A DNA stretch of 64,000 nt from NCBI RefSeq assembly GCF_964199755.1, contig NC_133897.1, forward strand, positions 133,428,125 to 133,492,124, written 5' to 3'. The notes below the pieces were generated by a model, which did not search any database, had not been told where the DNA came from, and saw only the letters and a program-made list of their open reading frames with translations. A program made the position numbers and the translations under genes. Positions 35,501-49,166 of this stretch are shown piece by piece (position 1 is the stretch's first letter; each line of letters begins with the position of its first letter). The stretch is from Larus michahellis (Eukaryota; Chordata; Aves; Charadriiformes; Laridae).

Positions 35501-38500
35501 GGCAGGAGGAAAAAAAAAAAAAAAAAAAAGAAAAAATCCAAATACGAAGCAGAAGTCATTCCTCCACAAATGCTGAAGTCAAACAAAAAATGAAAAAGAA
35601 AAAAAAAAAAAAAGAAGTACGTTTAATTTGACACAAAGACTTTTCTTTTTGCAGAGTTCTGCCAGGCAGATTATCTGCAACTAGAAGTAGAGCATTTAGA
35701 ATGAAGAGCAGAAATAGAAATGTAGGGGTGGGGACTGCTAGCTCAGAAGAGCCTTTTGTCTGGCGATACTGTGACTAAAGATAATCTTTGTTTATCTTGT
35801 ATGTTTAACTTGCGTCTTGTATATCCAAAGTGTTGGAAAAAAATGTGGAATTACAAGTGAGTAACCGAACAAACCCATAACACAGGGTATAATTTCTAGG
35901 CATGGCGAAGGCAGGAAAAACAAACTCAGCAGTTATTATATCTTTTTTTTTTTTCCCTTTATAATCTCTCCCAGACTTGTGGTACAATAATGTTACGATT
36001 AAAGTATACTTTGACTAACAATTTTACAGCAGAATGATACAAAATTATGCCACATTACTAATACAGAAAAGCAGAGCTGCGATGCACCCTGGCTGCGCAA
36101 GTACAGCTTAAAGGTAAAACTTTACAGAGAAGAAGGAGTAAGCTCAAGGCTGCCGAAAACTGAATAGGATTTAAGTATTTAGTGTCACCCAATCAGTGAA
36201 ATATGATTAATGAGTCTGGAGGAGTACACTGTCTCCAAAGCAAGGCGGGCTTGAGGGGGGGGGGCCGGCGCGGAAACGCATTTGAGCTCTTCAGCAATAA
36301 AAGCCGCAGCAAAATTCTGCACAGCTCAACTACACGTTCAATGGCAGCTGCTTATTTCTCCTCTGTGTGATTAGAGCCTCCCATTTCCCTCATTACAGGC
36401 CTGATATTATTGAAGCAAAGCCAACAGCAAGTTAGCAAGCCAGCAGGGGAGCAAATTGATTATACAGTTAGCTGTGGAAAAACTGAAATTCTTTATTAAG
36501 GGGAAATGAAATACAGTTAATTTATGCTTCAGCTGAACCCCTCCCACACTACACTTACTCTGCTGGTACTCCGAATTTTCTCTGAAGCTACAAGACAGCC
36601 AAGAAATTACAGAGGCTTTATTGATACAAAAATAAGTCAGGCCTTCAGGATTTTTTTAAAGGATTTTTCTATTGCTAATTACCATAACTCACTCACTATA
36701 TAGGACGACATGGCATTAAATCTGAAAAGAAAGAAAGGTGGAAAGCATTTGGGTTTATGTAGGCTAGAAGACTCTGGTATCTGTCTTTAACTGGTGTTAC
36801 AGAGGCAGTTCACAAATAAATGTAAACATCACCTTATCTGGAAAGCAAGAACTCATGTTTTGTGGTATTTCAATTATAAATCTCTTTCTCCAAATGAAGA
36901 AAATAATCCTTTGGGACCAGAAGTAATTTTTTGGATAACAACAGCAGGCCTCTTACTGTATTTTTGAGAAGAACAGTAGGTTAAGCCGCCCGTGAGAAAA
37001 AGTTTGTCTCTAAAATGGGACCTTGCAGAACACATCACCCGGCACCGTGCTTGTCCCATCCCAAGTGATCGTGCAGATCTTCCCTGCAGAGTGGAAAAGC
37101 CCTGGGAGCTCATGAGCAGACCCCACCTGAAGACTGATAAATTCCTCCAGCCCCAAACACTCACCCTTGGCAGAGCCCTGATTAACGGGGCTTTGGACAG
37201 GACCCTGCTGAGGAACGTCCCCTCTCCAAACAGCTGTCACCTCCCATTGCTCTCAGTGGGTCCCAGGCCACCAGCCGCCCTTCCCAAAGACACTTGCTGC
37301 TTCTTTTAATCTATTTTTCACTGTCCCTTTCCATCCCCTGGCAGGACAAGGGATGCATCCTCTTCAGAGGGCACCTTGGCTTCTGTCCCGTGAGGCATGA
37401 AGGATGCAGTAACTCATGGAAGATTAGCATCTTAACGCAAAGGAGCCCCCACAAGAGTCCCATGGAGGGAAATGCTTAATGAAACCACTCCGCAGGAAGG
37501 GACAATACCATACAACACGTCTTTAATAAAAAGTGTGACTTAGGATTCACAACCTTAATCAAACTGCAAGGAGGAGCAGCCCTCTAATTGCTGTCGTGCC
37601 TCAGGTAGACCTTCCTGTGTTTCATTAGCCTTTCTTCTGCCTTCTCCGCATTTCTGATGCTTTGTTCATGATGCAGCACCCCTGTAATATATTTTTTTCT
37701 CCCAATTACTGATGAACGCTTTGAGATTTCCCCTGGTTTTCAGACAAAACTTCTACCAATTTTCTATACCTGTCAGTGTCTTTTTGGGTGAAAACATTCA
37801 ATGGTCTTATCAGAATAAAAGCAATCAAGCTTGATTTGCACAACCCACTTAAGCAATATTAATACTAAAAGAGAAGTAAAAATACACATTATGCTTTTAT
37901 TTCCTGTTACTCTCCTCCCCCCAAGAATTAGAGAAAACAAACATCATCTTTTTTACTTGCTGCTGTAATATCCACTGACTAATCCAAGGAAGTGATAATA
38001 AATGCAAGTGAAGGTTTGCACACAACTTAACTTAAAATGCAGAAGAGCTAATTTCACTCAAGTCTGAATGTTTACCACGAAATGAGATGGGCTCAAATTG
38101 CCCTTGTGACCGCTTGAGACATATACTCACTAAAGATACCATTCAAGTAATATGGAGGAGGAAATAAATTGTTTGAAAGGATAGTGCCAAGACTGGCAAA
38201 TCTAAAATTTACTACACAGTCATACTGAAGCTATTTTGGGAGCCACAGTCACCTCTTGGAAAAATAAACACATTTCCACAGAACAGCAATTCCGTATGTT
38301 GCACTTGGCCATCTTGACTGAAGCCAATGGGGTAATGACTTTTACAAGTGGCAAAACCCAGTCCCTTGGCAAAATTGATCCCAAGTCTCATGAAATGTGG
38401 AACTATTTTGTTAAAATAAAAAAAAAAGAGAAATGTTTTACCTAAATCCGTACCTAAACATCTCTATATATACTTGTTGCTTATGAGAAAATTTCTACAA

Positions 38501-38933
38501 GGAGAAAGTCAGCGTACACAAACTCTGACATAAACAATCATCGACATAAAAATGCTGCTTTTGTGCTGGCAGGTGGTTTTCAAAAAGAAACCAACCATAA
38601 CTGCTTCACAAGAAATTAAGCGAGACAGATTTCCAAGAAATTCTCAGTGTCATTCTGAGCAAATTCTTTCCTGATCCATAGCATCTATCTGTTTTAAACA
38701 GGCTTATTCACATATGATGCAAAAGCACCCTAAAGAAACCAACCAACCTAAGCACAAAGAATATATCGTAGCTGCGACTGGGATGTATCCAGAAAGCATC
38801 CAGAAAGCCGTGTGTGTATGTGGATACGCATATGGACACACTCAGAGTCTTTTGATAGGCTTTCCTCCTACATTTTGCTATGTTTTATTTTACTTCTTAT
38901 TCGTTATCTGGCTGTTTTTAAAAGTTTATTTTT

Positions 38934-38956
38934 ATATATATATATATACATCAAAT

Positions 38957-38997
<41 letters not shown>
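38934..38997. repeat. Compound (TA)n-(TG)n-(TA)n microsatellite
   Basis: TA repeats at 38934-38949 and 38981-38997 flank a (TG)12 tract at 38957-38980. It is a likely polymorphic site. Confidence 0.95.
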
Positions 38998-41251
38998 TTA
39001 AAAATATCTCAAAAGCTTTCCATTTTGCAATGGAAGCATGGCAAAAGACTGTAGAAGAGCTATGGCTCTTTTCAGTAACCTGAGGTAAGGGCCACGTAAA
39101 ATTCCTATTGTGACAATTAGCCCTCAGGTGGCTACGTAGGCTCCTTAGCTAAGCAGTGCCATCTTAAGGAAAGGGCTTGGTGGAATCCAGAGCTTGAGCA
39201 CCGATTTGGAGAGCCCCCCGTGATTTGTAAAAGAGCTGGCAGACATAGCAAATACTACGTGATTTCATGGCATATGACCAAAAAAACCTAAAAAAGCACA
39301 GAGGACAGAGCTTTTCTGTTAGGAACAGGTTGTTTTTCTGGGGATAGGGCTGGGTACACGTAAGCAGATTGCATTACTGAACATATCTGTCCACGTGCAA
39401 CAAATCTGACACTGGGCTCCCGGCAAACAGTGAGAACCTTCATCTTCAGCATGATGAAGCCAACCTGATCTACTCACTGCGTGTGTGCCATTTAATCACC
39501 TGGGGCCATTGACGCCCCCAGACTGCGGCCAAGGATTTGGAGGTCCGAGGTCTCTAAAGTCTTTTAGGCGACCCTGTTACTGGTCTTAAATATGAAATAA
39601 AATACAATTCTTATACCCTGAAGGAGAGGAAAAAAAATCTCTTTTGTACAGCAGGCAACAGAGAAAGGTGGGTGACAGCATATTCTGAGTGAATGGCACA
39701 GCGAGAGGCCCTGTCCTAGCCCAACGCTTTGTGTGTTACACAACATTGTTTCCTAATACTTTCACAGTTGCTTCTAATGCTTTTCTGCTAATGAGCTCCA
39801 AATGCTTCACAAAGATTCAGACATTTCAAAAAATTATTACTGGTTTTGAGTGTGTTTTTCTGGGAACCCAAGCTGAAATCCTGAAAGGAGCACTGAAGAA
39901 GCTGTCCTGGCAGTTAGTCTAACAGACAGGCATCTTGAAGGCAGCTGGCATCAAGAAGAGTGACAAAAATGAAAGCATTCAAAAGTCCTCAGTGAGTTTC
40001 AGAAATCTGTGGCCCATGAGTCCCATTTCCTGCATCTTTAAGACGTAACATGTCATTGTTCTGCATCAGAGAGCATCCAACTGCAGCTGGGAGCAAGAAG
40101 CATCGCTGATACCCACCACAGCTTTGCCAGGTGTATGAACCTGGGTTAAATAACTTTATCCCTAGGTCATTCTTGCAGTAAGTTGCAGCGCAGAGGAGAC
40201 GTGTCTTCCCATCACCTTGCTGACAGATAGACCCTCAGCAGAAGCGAAACACTCATCTTTCTCTCTACCAAAAGTGAAAACACTCCTTAACATGGGATCT
40301 CCTTACTGTGACAAGACTGGACCATCTTTTTTTTTCCAATTTACTACAGCTCAAAAGGTCCTATCAGTCTACTTTTATGAATATTCTTAACATAATCTGG
40401 GCTGCAAGTTGATCAACACAAATTAAAAGGACTCTAAAATGGGAAGAGAGATGGAAAAATAATGTTTTATGACGGTAATAATATTCTATTAACACTGATG
40501 GCTGTGAGGCTGATGCGCTGCACAGGAATCTGGGCTGTTTTGCTATAAGTGGAAAGTTACCTAAGTAGGGTGTCTCTGCAGAGATGAAGGATGCAGCAAA
40601 GAGGTGGAGACTTAAAAAGCCAGCTCTGGTTCTCAGAAAGGACACAGCAACATAAGAACTAGCACAGGAATTTGGAGACTTTTCTTAGCTTCACACTAAA
40701 TGCTCGTAGCTGCTATGGTTTTTGCAGTTTTTATACCCTGTATAGAATCGACTCTTCAGCGTTTAGAGCACGAGAAGACCTGAGAAACCTTATACAACTG
40801 GAAAACTAAAAAAAAAACAACCAAACAACCTCAAACCATCTGAAGTGGTATAGGTACGTTGATTCACTTGGAATCCTAGGTGATTAATCCCATCAAATCT
40901 AAGGTCTTACATAGAGACCCAAATTAGGACCCAACAGGGAAGCAGAGAAAAGTAAAAGGAAAAACAAGGGAAAGAAGGAAGTTTGATGCAGTGATGAAAC
41001 ACAGGTCTTTGTTAAATTCCCAGATACAGCTCTGGGCAAGTTGTATTTTGAGGTACTGTAGGTTCCCTGTGTGTGGAAGAGGTGTAATCTCCAAGCCAAC
41101 GGGGACATTATGAGGCTTAACACCAGCTGTTTGCTCCATTGGTGTGACCGTACAAAGTAAGATTATGCCCTGGGGAACATGGAAGATCGGAACAAGAATA
41201 AACCAGGCAAAACTATCAGACATCATAAAATTTCTATAAGCTTTTGCTCAC

Positions 41252-41312
41252 CTAGGACTTAAGCCGGGGGCAAGTCTGTTCAGTGTGCTTTTGAACCGCG
41301 ACGGGAGATCAG
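41252..41312 (-). other. Candidate exon with CpG-rich core
   Basis: 61 nt with acceptor GTGACTATCCTAG and donor CCTAG|GTGAGC. One open frame reads DLPSRFKSTLNRLAPGLSP. Both splice sites are near consensus and the segment holds five CpGs in CpG-poor surroundings. Confidence 0.25.
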
Positions 41313-44300
41313 CTAGGATAGTCACGGTATTAAAGTGGATAAATAATGAAGGGGGCAAAGCATCCAGCCGACACTCCAACAACATGTCTAAAATGAGTAT
41401 ATCCAGAAGTACCTAATGGCTGAGGAAAAAAATTTCCCTGCTTTTGCATTACAAGTCCTATTTTTAGATCACTGATATTTTTAAAAGGTTTTCAAGAAGA
41501 GTGGGTTTTTTTAAAAAAAAAAAAAAAACAAAAAACAAAACCAACAGAATTTACAGAACGAGACCAAAACGTCAGGTGCTGGATGACTTTGGGTGAAGGG
41601 AAAAGCTTTGGCACAGGTGTCTCGGCAAGACAGCCTAACCTAGGCTCCTGGCCAGGCTCCAGCTTGGGAAGCTGTCCTCAGCCTCCTCCGAGATGACTAT
41701 CGGCTCCTCTTCCTGCTCAAAGCTGTTGAGCAATAAAGCTCTGAGTTGTCAAACTGATACTGCTCTGTCAAGCAGAAGTGGCTGTGATTCAGTCATCGGT
41801 GAAATAACCCTCCTGATACTAAAACTCCCTGAGCTCTACCAGAATTAAAAGGGCAATTATAAATACAAAGAATTTGTTTTGCTAAGCTTTTTGGTGAATA
41901 TTGGTTTCTCATTATCTTTGCGTTTGTGATGTCTCATTAGTAACAACTGACCACACGCTACTGGATTTCTTTTACCACAAACAGGAATAAGGTTGTGCAC
42001 TCCACAGCTGCATTTTAGTAGCATGAGCAATATTATGAAATATGGTTTTATTCCTTCATCACATCATCTCACTAAAACAAGAGAAAAGAGGATGTTGGAG
42101 CACAACAGAATCACTTAAAGTCACGGGACTGGCAAAGCTGAACTTGAAAGATCCCTCCTCCCCCCACGGAAGCACTGCTCTCATCATGCTAACATTTCTT
42201 CAGCATCCCTAAAAGTGAACCAGGATTTCCTTTGAGTACTGAAACTAACTCTCTCTTGCCTGTCACCCACCGTTCGTTGTTTGGTTGGGTTGTGTGTGTG
42301 TGTGTTTGTGGCTGTGGTTTTTTTTTTTTCCCCCCTTAAATTTGTTTGTTTTCCAGTGGGACCAAAATGTTGTACCTATAATGTTTTATTTTCCAAACCA
42401 AATTCAAACTGCTGGTCACCAGCGCCCGTACCTCGGCACTGATTTCTTCTGGCTGTCTTTCTTGATTATTCCACTAGAAATAGTTTCCCCTCCATAACAT
42501 TTCCTAAATTGCTAAGACATTTCTAAAACAGCATTGTTTAGAACATTCCACATTCTCCAAATGATGCTGTCAAGAACTTTCTAGTAGTGTCTTTGTGAAT
42601 CAAAGCTAGTATTTTATAGAGAAAAACAAACAGTAAAGGTCTAGCTTGCCTCTATCTTTTTAGAAACCAGCATATTCATACAACGAACGTGACTATAACA
42701 GATGTGCTCCTATTCTCTTTTTCTCCCTCTCGCCACTGCCTTCACTATGAGAATGAAAGCCACGCTGCGATGCCTTAAACAATATCAAAGTGACCAAGGA
42801 CACAGCTCCCCTGGTCCAGTGGTGCTGGAGGGGATCTGTGGTTTCAGAAAAATCTCTGAGGCATACAAACTACCACGACAATTTAGTTTCCTGCAAACGG
42901 ATTGTAAAAGAGAGAATGGCAACTGAAGTAGCCGTGTATCTGTCACTGAAGTAAACACGCATCTCTTAAGCAACGAAGCTTCCATGAGAAACGAGACAGG
43001 GAGAAATAAGCAATCAGCGAAACAGATAGAAACTAGCTTTTATACAAAGAATTATTTTTACTAAGGCCAAGTTTCTCTGCTATATCTACGTAAATAAAAA
43101 CAGATCAAAACTGCCCAGTCTTTCTGATTTAAAGCATATTTCTGGTTGTATTACATAAAAGCCGTCTTCAGGATACACCCATTGGGAAATTCCAACGTTC
43201 TTGGTCATGTTGGCTGTCAAATACGCACACACAGCTTTGTTCACAGGAAGGACCATTTTCTGTTTCCAAGCTCAGGCTCTTATTGTAGCTTCGATCAAAC
43301 CCTGTAATAAAACCCTCTAACAGGCGCCAATTCTATCATACTTAAACTTCTACTGAATCCGCTAGCCTAATTGACCATCTACAGCCTTGCTTACCCTGAG
43401 AATAATGCCAGAGGAGCATTTGTTCCTCATCATTTCATATTCCAGGCATGGCCAAAGTGTGAAATTCAGTTGACGTGTTCACCTTATAGCAGGAAAAGAA
43501 CTGCCTTAACACCACAAGCAACAAATATGTTGTTACTGCCTGAAAACTGAGTTTTAAACTAACAGACCCTTATGGTTTTGTTAGACGACCCCTGTGAAAT
43601 CTTGGAAAGAGCATTGAGCTCTACTATGTTATAAGAACCCACAAAACAAACCTCCCTAGAGCAAGCTGCCCCTGGCCCTTCCCTCTACCCCCTCCAAAAA
43701 AGACACAAACTCCTCTGGAGGAAGCGGATGCTGCTGGGTGTTCCAGAGGCTGCACCTGGCCAGCAGGGCAGGGGCTGCTGCAAATACATGTCATTTCTCA
43801 TTTTTGCCAGAACAGAGAACCCATGAACAGTGACAAGGCTGCTGTTAAGAAAGCAATGTCTAAGTATTACAGGCCAGCTCTCCAGCCTGCAATCAAGGGG
43901 AAGATACATAAAAAAAAACCCAACCCCTAACAACCAAGTGAGAGCCATCGAATGAAAACAAAATGCAAAATGGCACGTAAAGAAAAACAAAACACAAGAA
44001 TGGCAGTCTCTTTCGTTTGTAACACCACCTTTAAACTTCACCTAAGCCTCATTCATTCTGTAAGTCAAGAAAGCACACATAAACTCTTTAGGTGGAGCTG
44101 GGATGAGTACATAATGACAATAAGAGGTTTCTGTTAAACCACATTGCTATCTGCTGCCAGATCACAGAGATTTTTTTATTAAGGGACTAGATAAGGAGGT
44201 GGCAGATGGTCATCTAACCCAGGCCTGTATCCACAGTGGTGGATACGTATAGTAGCCATTTGGTTGTACTTACAAGATCTGAGGATTTTTGGGACCGACT

Positions 44301-46060
44301 TGAGGCCACTTCCCAGCCTCAGGCTCCCCAACCCTTACACCTTTTCTCCTCCAGAGAGCCACCTCCTTCCCTGCATCAGCCGGGGACACCAGCCTTCCCT
44401 GCCAGGTTCTCACCACAGGACCTCGAGCTGAACAGCAGAAGACTTCTCCTTCCCATCCCCCAGCTGATGAATCTCCTTGCTCCTCACCCCTCCTTTCCAT
44501 ACCCTTCTTGCTTTTTCTCTTTCAAGCTTTTTACCTGCAACATCTCCCCGCAGCAACTAGCCACTTTCCCCCTGCTGCTCCCATTTTCCCTTGTTTTATA
44601 ACTGCTATTGCACAACTGGATGTATGTGCATTAGCCTGTAGCTGGTGGAGGTAACCAGACCCCCCTTCTTAGCCCTTTCGGCTTCCCCTCTGCATCCCAG
44701 CTTGGAAATCACCTGAAAAGGTGGCCAGTGTCCAGGACTTAAGCATTTTAATAGTTTAACTTGAATATTTTAGGGGTAAAATAACATGTAAAAAACCCAT
44801 ATGCACCAACAGCCTGCAGCAGCAAAAGACAGTCGTTTGCTTTCCAAACTCATTTGCTGCCGAGTAAATTATGAAATAAAATTATATTTCCAATTGCTGC
44901 CTCCAAGGGAGCAGAAGGGAATCGGAGAGAAAAGCATAGCTCCGGAGAACGAGGAGATGTGGCTCCAGTTTTCAACTCTGCTAGAGAAATTCTCTGACAC
45001 AAGCGGTATCTCAGCCAGGCTGGGGGGTCAGCATTAACCCGCCCGGGTACGGCGGATCCGCTCTGTCCAAAACCACTCTGCAATTTTCAGGTGAAAGTTG
45101 ATGTAGTCGGAGGTTCGTCACCAACTACGTTACGCTCTGTGCTTTTTCCTTAACATTCTCTTTATCGTGCACTTTGCCAAGAGACATAGTAAAGCGAAGA
45201 CAGACCAGTGATAAGAACGGAAAATAAAGACTTTTAACCTTGTAAATAAGTGCTAAGCCTTTCCAGTGACAGCAATGTTCCCAGTGAAGATAAACATCGC
45301 TCCCTCTTGCGGCTAAAACTAACTACTGCTAACTTAGTGGCACTTCAAAACTTTTAATGAAAATTCATTGAAGAAGGAATTCTTCACCTAAATTTGCATC
45401 TCAATGCACAGCCACATACATGTTCACACACACACAAAAGTATTATAGTAATACACCATGCACAGAGTTCATTTTGGATATACCATTTCACCTACTATCT
45501 CTGTGTTAAAGGGCCACCAAAAAAAAAAAAAAAAAAGCAACCTCCCTCAAAAGGGTGATGAAACCAGGGAAGAAAAGTTACCAGGGATCTGATATGCAGA
45601 AATCTGCAACTCCATACAAAAGAGACTGTAAGTGATCGAGTTTTTCATACCCAGACACTGACTGAACGGTTGCCCTGTAGGTAACGAAGAGTTAAACTCA
45701 CAGACTAGCTTGGAAATTAAAGATGTGAAACTACTGGATTCCTTCACAGGATTAACACACACCCTTAAATCTCTCTTCTCAGGGTACACAGAACCCCATA
45801 CAAGACTTTCTGTGAGCGTTTCAAGACCTCGGTGGCTGCGGAGACCTCAACAATTTATTTTTTAATTCACCTGAATGGCCATTGTGAGTCAAATACCCCG
45901 TGTAATGACACGGTCCCTCACCGTGTGTAAGTAGACAGGAGATGTCTTATTAGTGCTGTTTAGCAGAGCTGTACCAATGCACTCCAACGGCTTGAAGCCC
46001 CCTCCCTCGCCCCGCTTTCCCACTTGACAGCAAAACAGAGGATGCCTCTCAGTCGTCTCA

Positions 46061-46096
46061 ATCTGCATAAAGGAGTGGACCCTTCTTTATGCAGAT
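46061..46096. other. Perfect 12-bp inverted repeat with 12-bp loop
   Basis: ATCTGCATAAAG at 46061-46072 is followed, after a 12-bp loop, by its exact complement CTTTATGCAGAT at 46085-46096. The arms resemble POU/octamer-type motifs (ATGCAGAT against ATGCAAAT). The surrounding 150 bp is more CpG- and GC-rich than its flanks. Confidence 0.6.
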
Positions 46097-47637
46097 CTGC
46101 ACAAAAAACTTGAGTTCAGTTTTAAGTAAGTTAAGACAAAAAGGAAAATAAACAGTTCCACTTCCAGTCAAGCTGCAATTTCATCAACAGACCAATGAAT
46201 TATTTTCTATGCTTTCATTGCTAACAAATCACAATTTATATAAAATGCCAAGCATATTAGAATTTTTGTATGAAATATAATTGTAAAATAAATTCCCCCC
46301 CCAAAAAACCCCCAAACCCAAACATTGCAGTGTGAAGACAGGAATAGAATACTATAGAATTACTAATATTTGTATTCTCTTTTAACTCAGTAGTAAGTTA
46401 TTTAAACAAGAAAGCATTATTTCATTATATAGAATGAGTAATATGGTTATTCACAGGAGTAACAGTTAACTCAGGTATTTCCAGCTGATATCAGGGAACG
46501 TTCAAATTTATCTAAAATACATAGCCACTATTATTTGTTGCAAAGAATGGTTGGAGACCAAGAATTAAAATACCTTGACCACAGGACAGACAATGTCACT
46601 TAATCCCAGACAAAAAAGCAAACCTGCGCTCTGGGATTTTTCCACTCCACCCTCTGTAAATCTCTTTCAAAACGTTTGTTGCACTCAAGGTGCAAATGCC
46701 CTTGAAACAGAAAAATAAGGGGAGCATAAAGGTGGTATTTAGGGAGCAAACTGCAGCTATGTATGTCCATACTTTTCAGGAACTTGCAGCTGCTTTTTTT
46801 TCTTCAGTAGTGGCTGCAGCTGGTCTCATTCTTTTAAGAAAACTAGACCCATCCCTACAGGAGTTTCCCCTTAAACAGCCTCCCCAACCTCCCCCATCAT
46901 TAAGGAACCATAATTCAAGCTTAAATACTTTGGAAAGAAATTAATTTTCCTGCAGTAAAGGAAGACCAATGCACAAACATTAGAGCAATCTAATTTTAGA
47001 TCATTCAGACAATACACTGGATCCTTACATGCCTTTATTTAAGGCTATTTATAGTCCTCCAGGCACTGCTGGAAGTATAGTCATCCATTGTGGAGTTACT
47101 CCGCTGTACTCCGGTTTGGGAGGGAGGGAGGGAGGAGGCAATCAAGAGTCTGATTGTTCTGGGGAACACAGGTACGGAGGTGTTAGATGAAATGTTCATT
47201 TGCAGCTGAACGGAGATCAAAAGATTGAGCCGCTTCGCGACTCTGCTGCTGCCAAAAACCGTAGGGGCACTGTAGAACTTGGGAGTCCCAAACCGCACCA
47301 AATTACAGGCCCAGATAGAAATGCTGCTCATAGCTGTAGACATGGAAATGGGACCGTGTGCCAGAGTGGGGGAAAAAAAAAAAGAAAACGCTGAAAAAGT
47401 TTTCAGTCCTCCGGGGACACTTCTGGAGCTGTATAAATGGCTACACTGTACCTCAGAGCCTGAGCGTTGAAGTCACCAGCTCCCTTGTAGGCATGTGACT
47501 TCCAGAACAAAGTTCTTCTTTTTGTTGTAGGCGCTTACAAGCTCATCTAAACGTTGGCACTCCACAGTCTCTAGGGCTGGGTTACCAGAAGGCCTCTCAA
47601 ACCCCAGTCTTTCTTCAGTTCTTCTTTTTAGTTCACC

Positions 47638-47639
47638 TT

Positions 47640-47673
<34 letters not shown>
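47638..47673. repeat. T-run followed by A27 tract
   Basis: A T tract is followed directly by 27 A residues. No gene-like sequence precedes the A tract that would mark a processed retrocopy. Confidence 0.85.
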
Positions 47674-47675
<2 letters not shown>

Positions 47676-47858
47676 AACGTATCTTCCGGCTTCAGATGAA
47701 TTTTAACAATGCATCTAAGGCAACATTTCCAATGCACACAGGCGGTGGTAGGAGGAAGAAGGGTCCCACCACTTTACACATTGAACTGTAATTCAGGCTT
47801 GTTCCCCATGGTACCACAGAAGCCTTTGGACCATCATCTCCAGCTCTTCTGCTGTAAG

Positions 47859-47997
47859 GTGAGAACATATTCAAGGCCAGGCTTGACGAGGCTCTGAGCA
47901 ATCTGATGTAGTTGAAGATGTCCCTGCTTACTGCAGGGCAGTTGGACTAGATGGCCTTTAAAGGTCTCTTCCAACCCAACACATTCTATGATTCTAT
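47859..47997 (+). mobile_element. CR1 3' end with intact ATTCTATG tail
   Basis: Plus-oriented CR1 3' UTR. It includes TTGAAGATGTCCCTGCTTAC and GTTGGACTAGATGGCCTTTA, and ends in the diagnostic 3' repeat ATTCTATGATTCTAT at about 47983. It is 5'-truncated to roughly 140 bp, as most avian CR1 copies are. Confidence 0.9.
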
Positions 47998-49166
47998 ACT
48001 GCTTCTCCACTTCTCCTTGTCTGATACATGGATCATCTTTTATCACATGTAGATGCAAGTCCTAGGGCCGTTAGCCGTTCTACAGCAGACGTGCTATTTT
48101 AACTCATAGCGTCATTCAGATATCCAGGTCAAAGGACTGTGGGTTGAAGTATGGAAAATCCAAAGCGCGGCAGCACAACATCTTGTTTTCATCACAGCAT
48201 GTCTTGAATAGAAAAATCTGCTTTTGAAGTTATGGGTGATTTTTGACAACCTTCCCCATCAAGCTGAATCACCCGGCCATGCAGAACCCAATGCATTACC
48301 ATTTTTCTTCAAAGCAGCAACTGCAAGGCACAGCAGATAAAATACATTTGTAGGTCACAGATCCTTAAGTCAGTGTCCCAATAGCTACGTGAGCTAAATA
48401 TGATCCACTATTTAAAAAGAAACAGAAAGTTAAAACTGACTAGTTCAAGGTTCCCAAAAAGACTGAGATAGATTCAGAAACAGAACTTAACTCATCATGG
48501 TTTTCAAGTTAACGTCTTAACCATACTATGCAGCAACTCAGTTTGATATCAGATCTAAGTCCAGCCTTGGAAGTATTAGCAGGCTGATGTTGGGGTGATC
48601 AAACCATACTGCTCTGAAGTCCAAAAGATAGCTCCTCACCATAAGAGAACTTTGCATTTTCTGAAATTACCATGGACAAAGATAAGTAACTAATAAAACG
48701 GGGAAAGGACAAAACAAACTGGCGTAACAACTAATATGGTAGCTCTACCTTGAAAATTTTTGTTTCTAAAAATTATAACCCTTTAAAAACTAGCTGATCC
48801 CCAGTGAAAGAAATCCAAGCTACTGCCAGCAATCAGGGCAGGCCAGCAGCACGCCTGCCAAAAGGGGTTAATTTGTTACAGTGCCTTTTTTCAAGACACA
48901 ATGATCCCAGACCTTTGAAACATCCAGTGTTTGCTATTGAAATATTGCAGAACTAAAGTATTATGGCAAATTTAGGCCATATGCTTACTGACGAATGCTA
49001 CTGTTGAAAAGCATTTTCCTGAGTTGTTTGAAAAATATTTTAATAGCACCAGCAAGACCAATAACAGAACAACCACCGCGTGTGTGCTACACTACAAACA
49101 AAACCAAGAGGCCACTAGAGTGAGCATGGCCATGGAAGACCAGGCTGCGTTCAAGATAAAGCCTTT

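Larger units (their letters stand above)
33000..47000. other. Intergenic spacer with conserved-looking patches
   Basis: No recognisable gene or CR1 copy. It holds the compound microsatellite at 38.9 kb and GC-richer unique patches at 34.5-34.9, 37.0-37.3, 43.7-43.8 and 44.3-44.6 kb. Stretches near 35.3-35.45, 36.1-36.55, 44.8-45.05 and 45.95-46.1 kb have homeodomain- or POU-like motif clusters. Confidence 0.5.

Noticed and set aside
47641..47673. A27 tract as the tail of a processed retrocopy
   Set aside because: No gene-like sequence precedes it on the same strand and no target-site duplication is visible.
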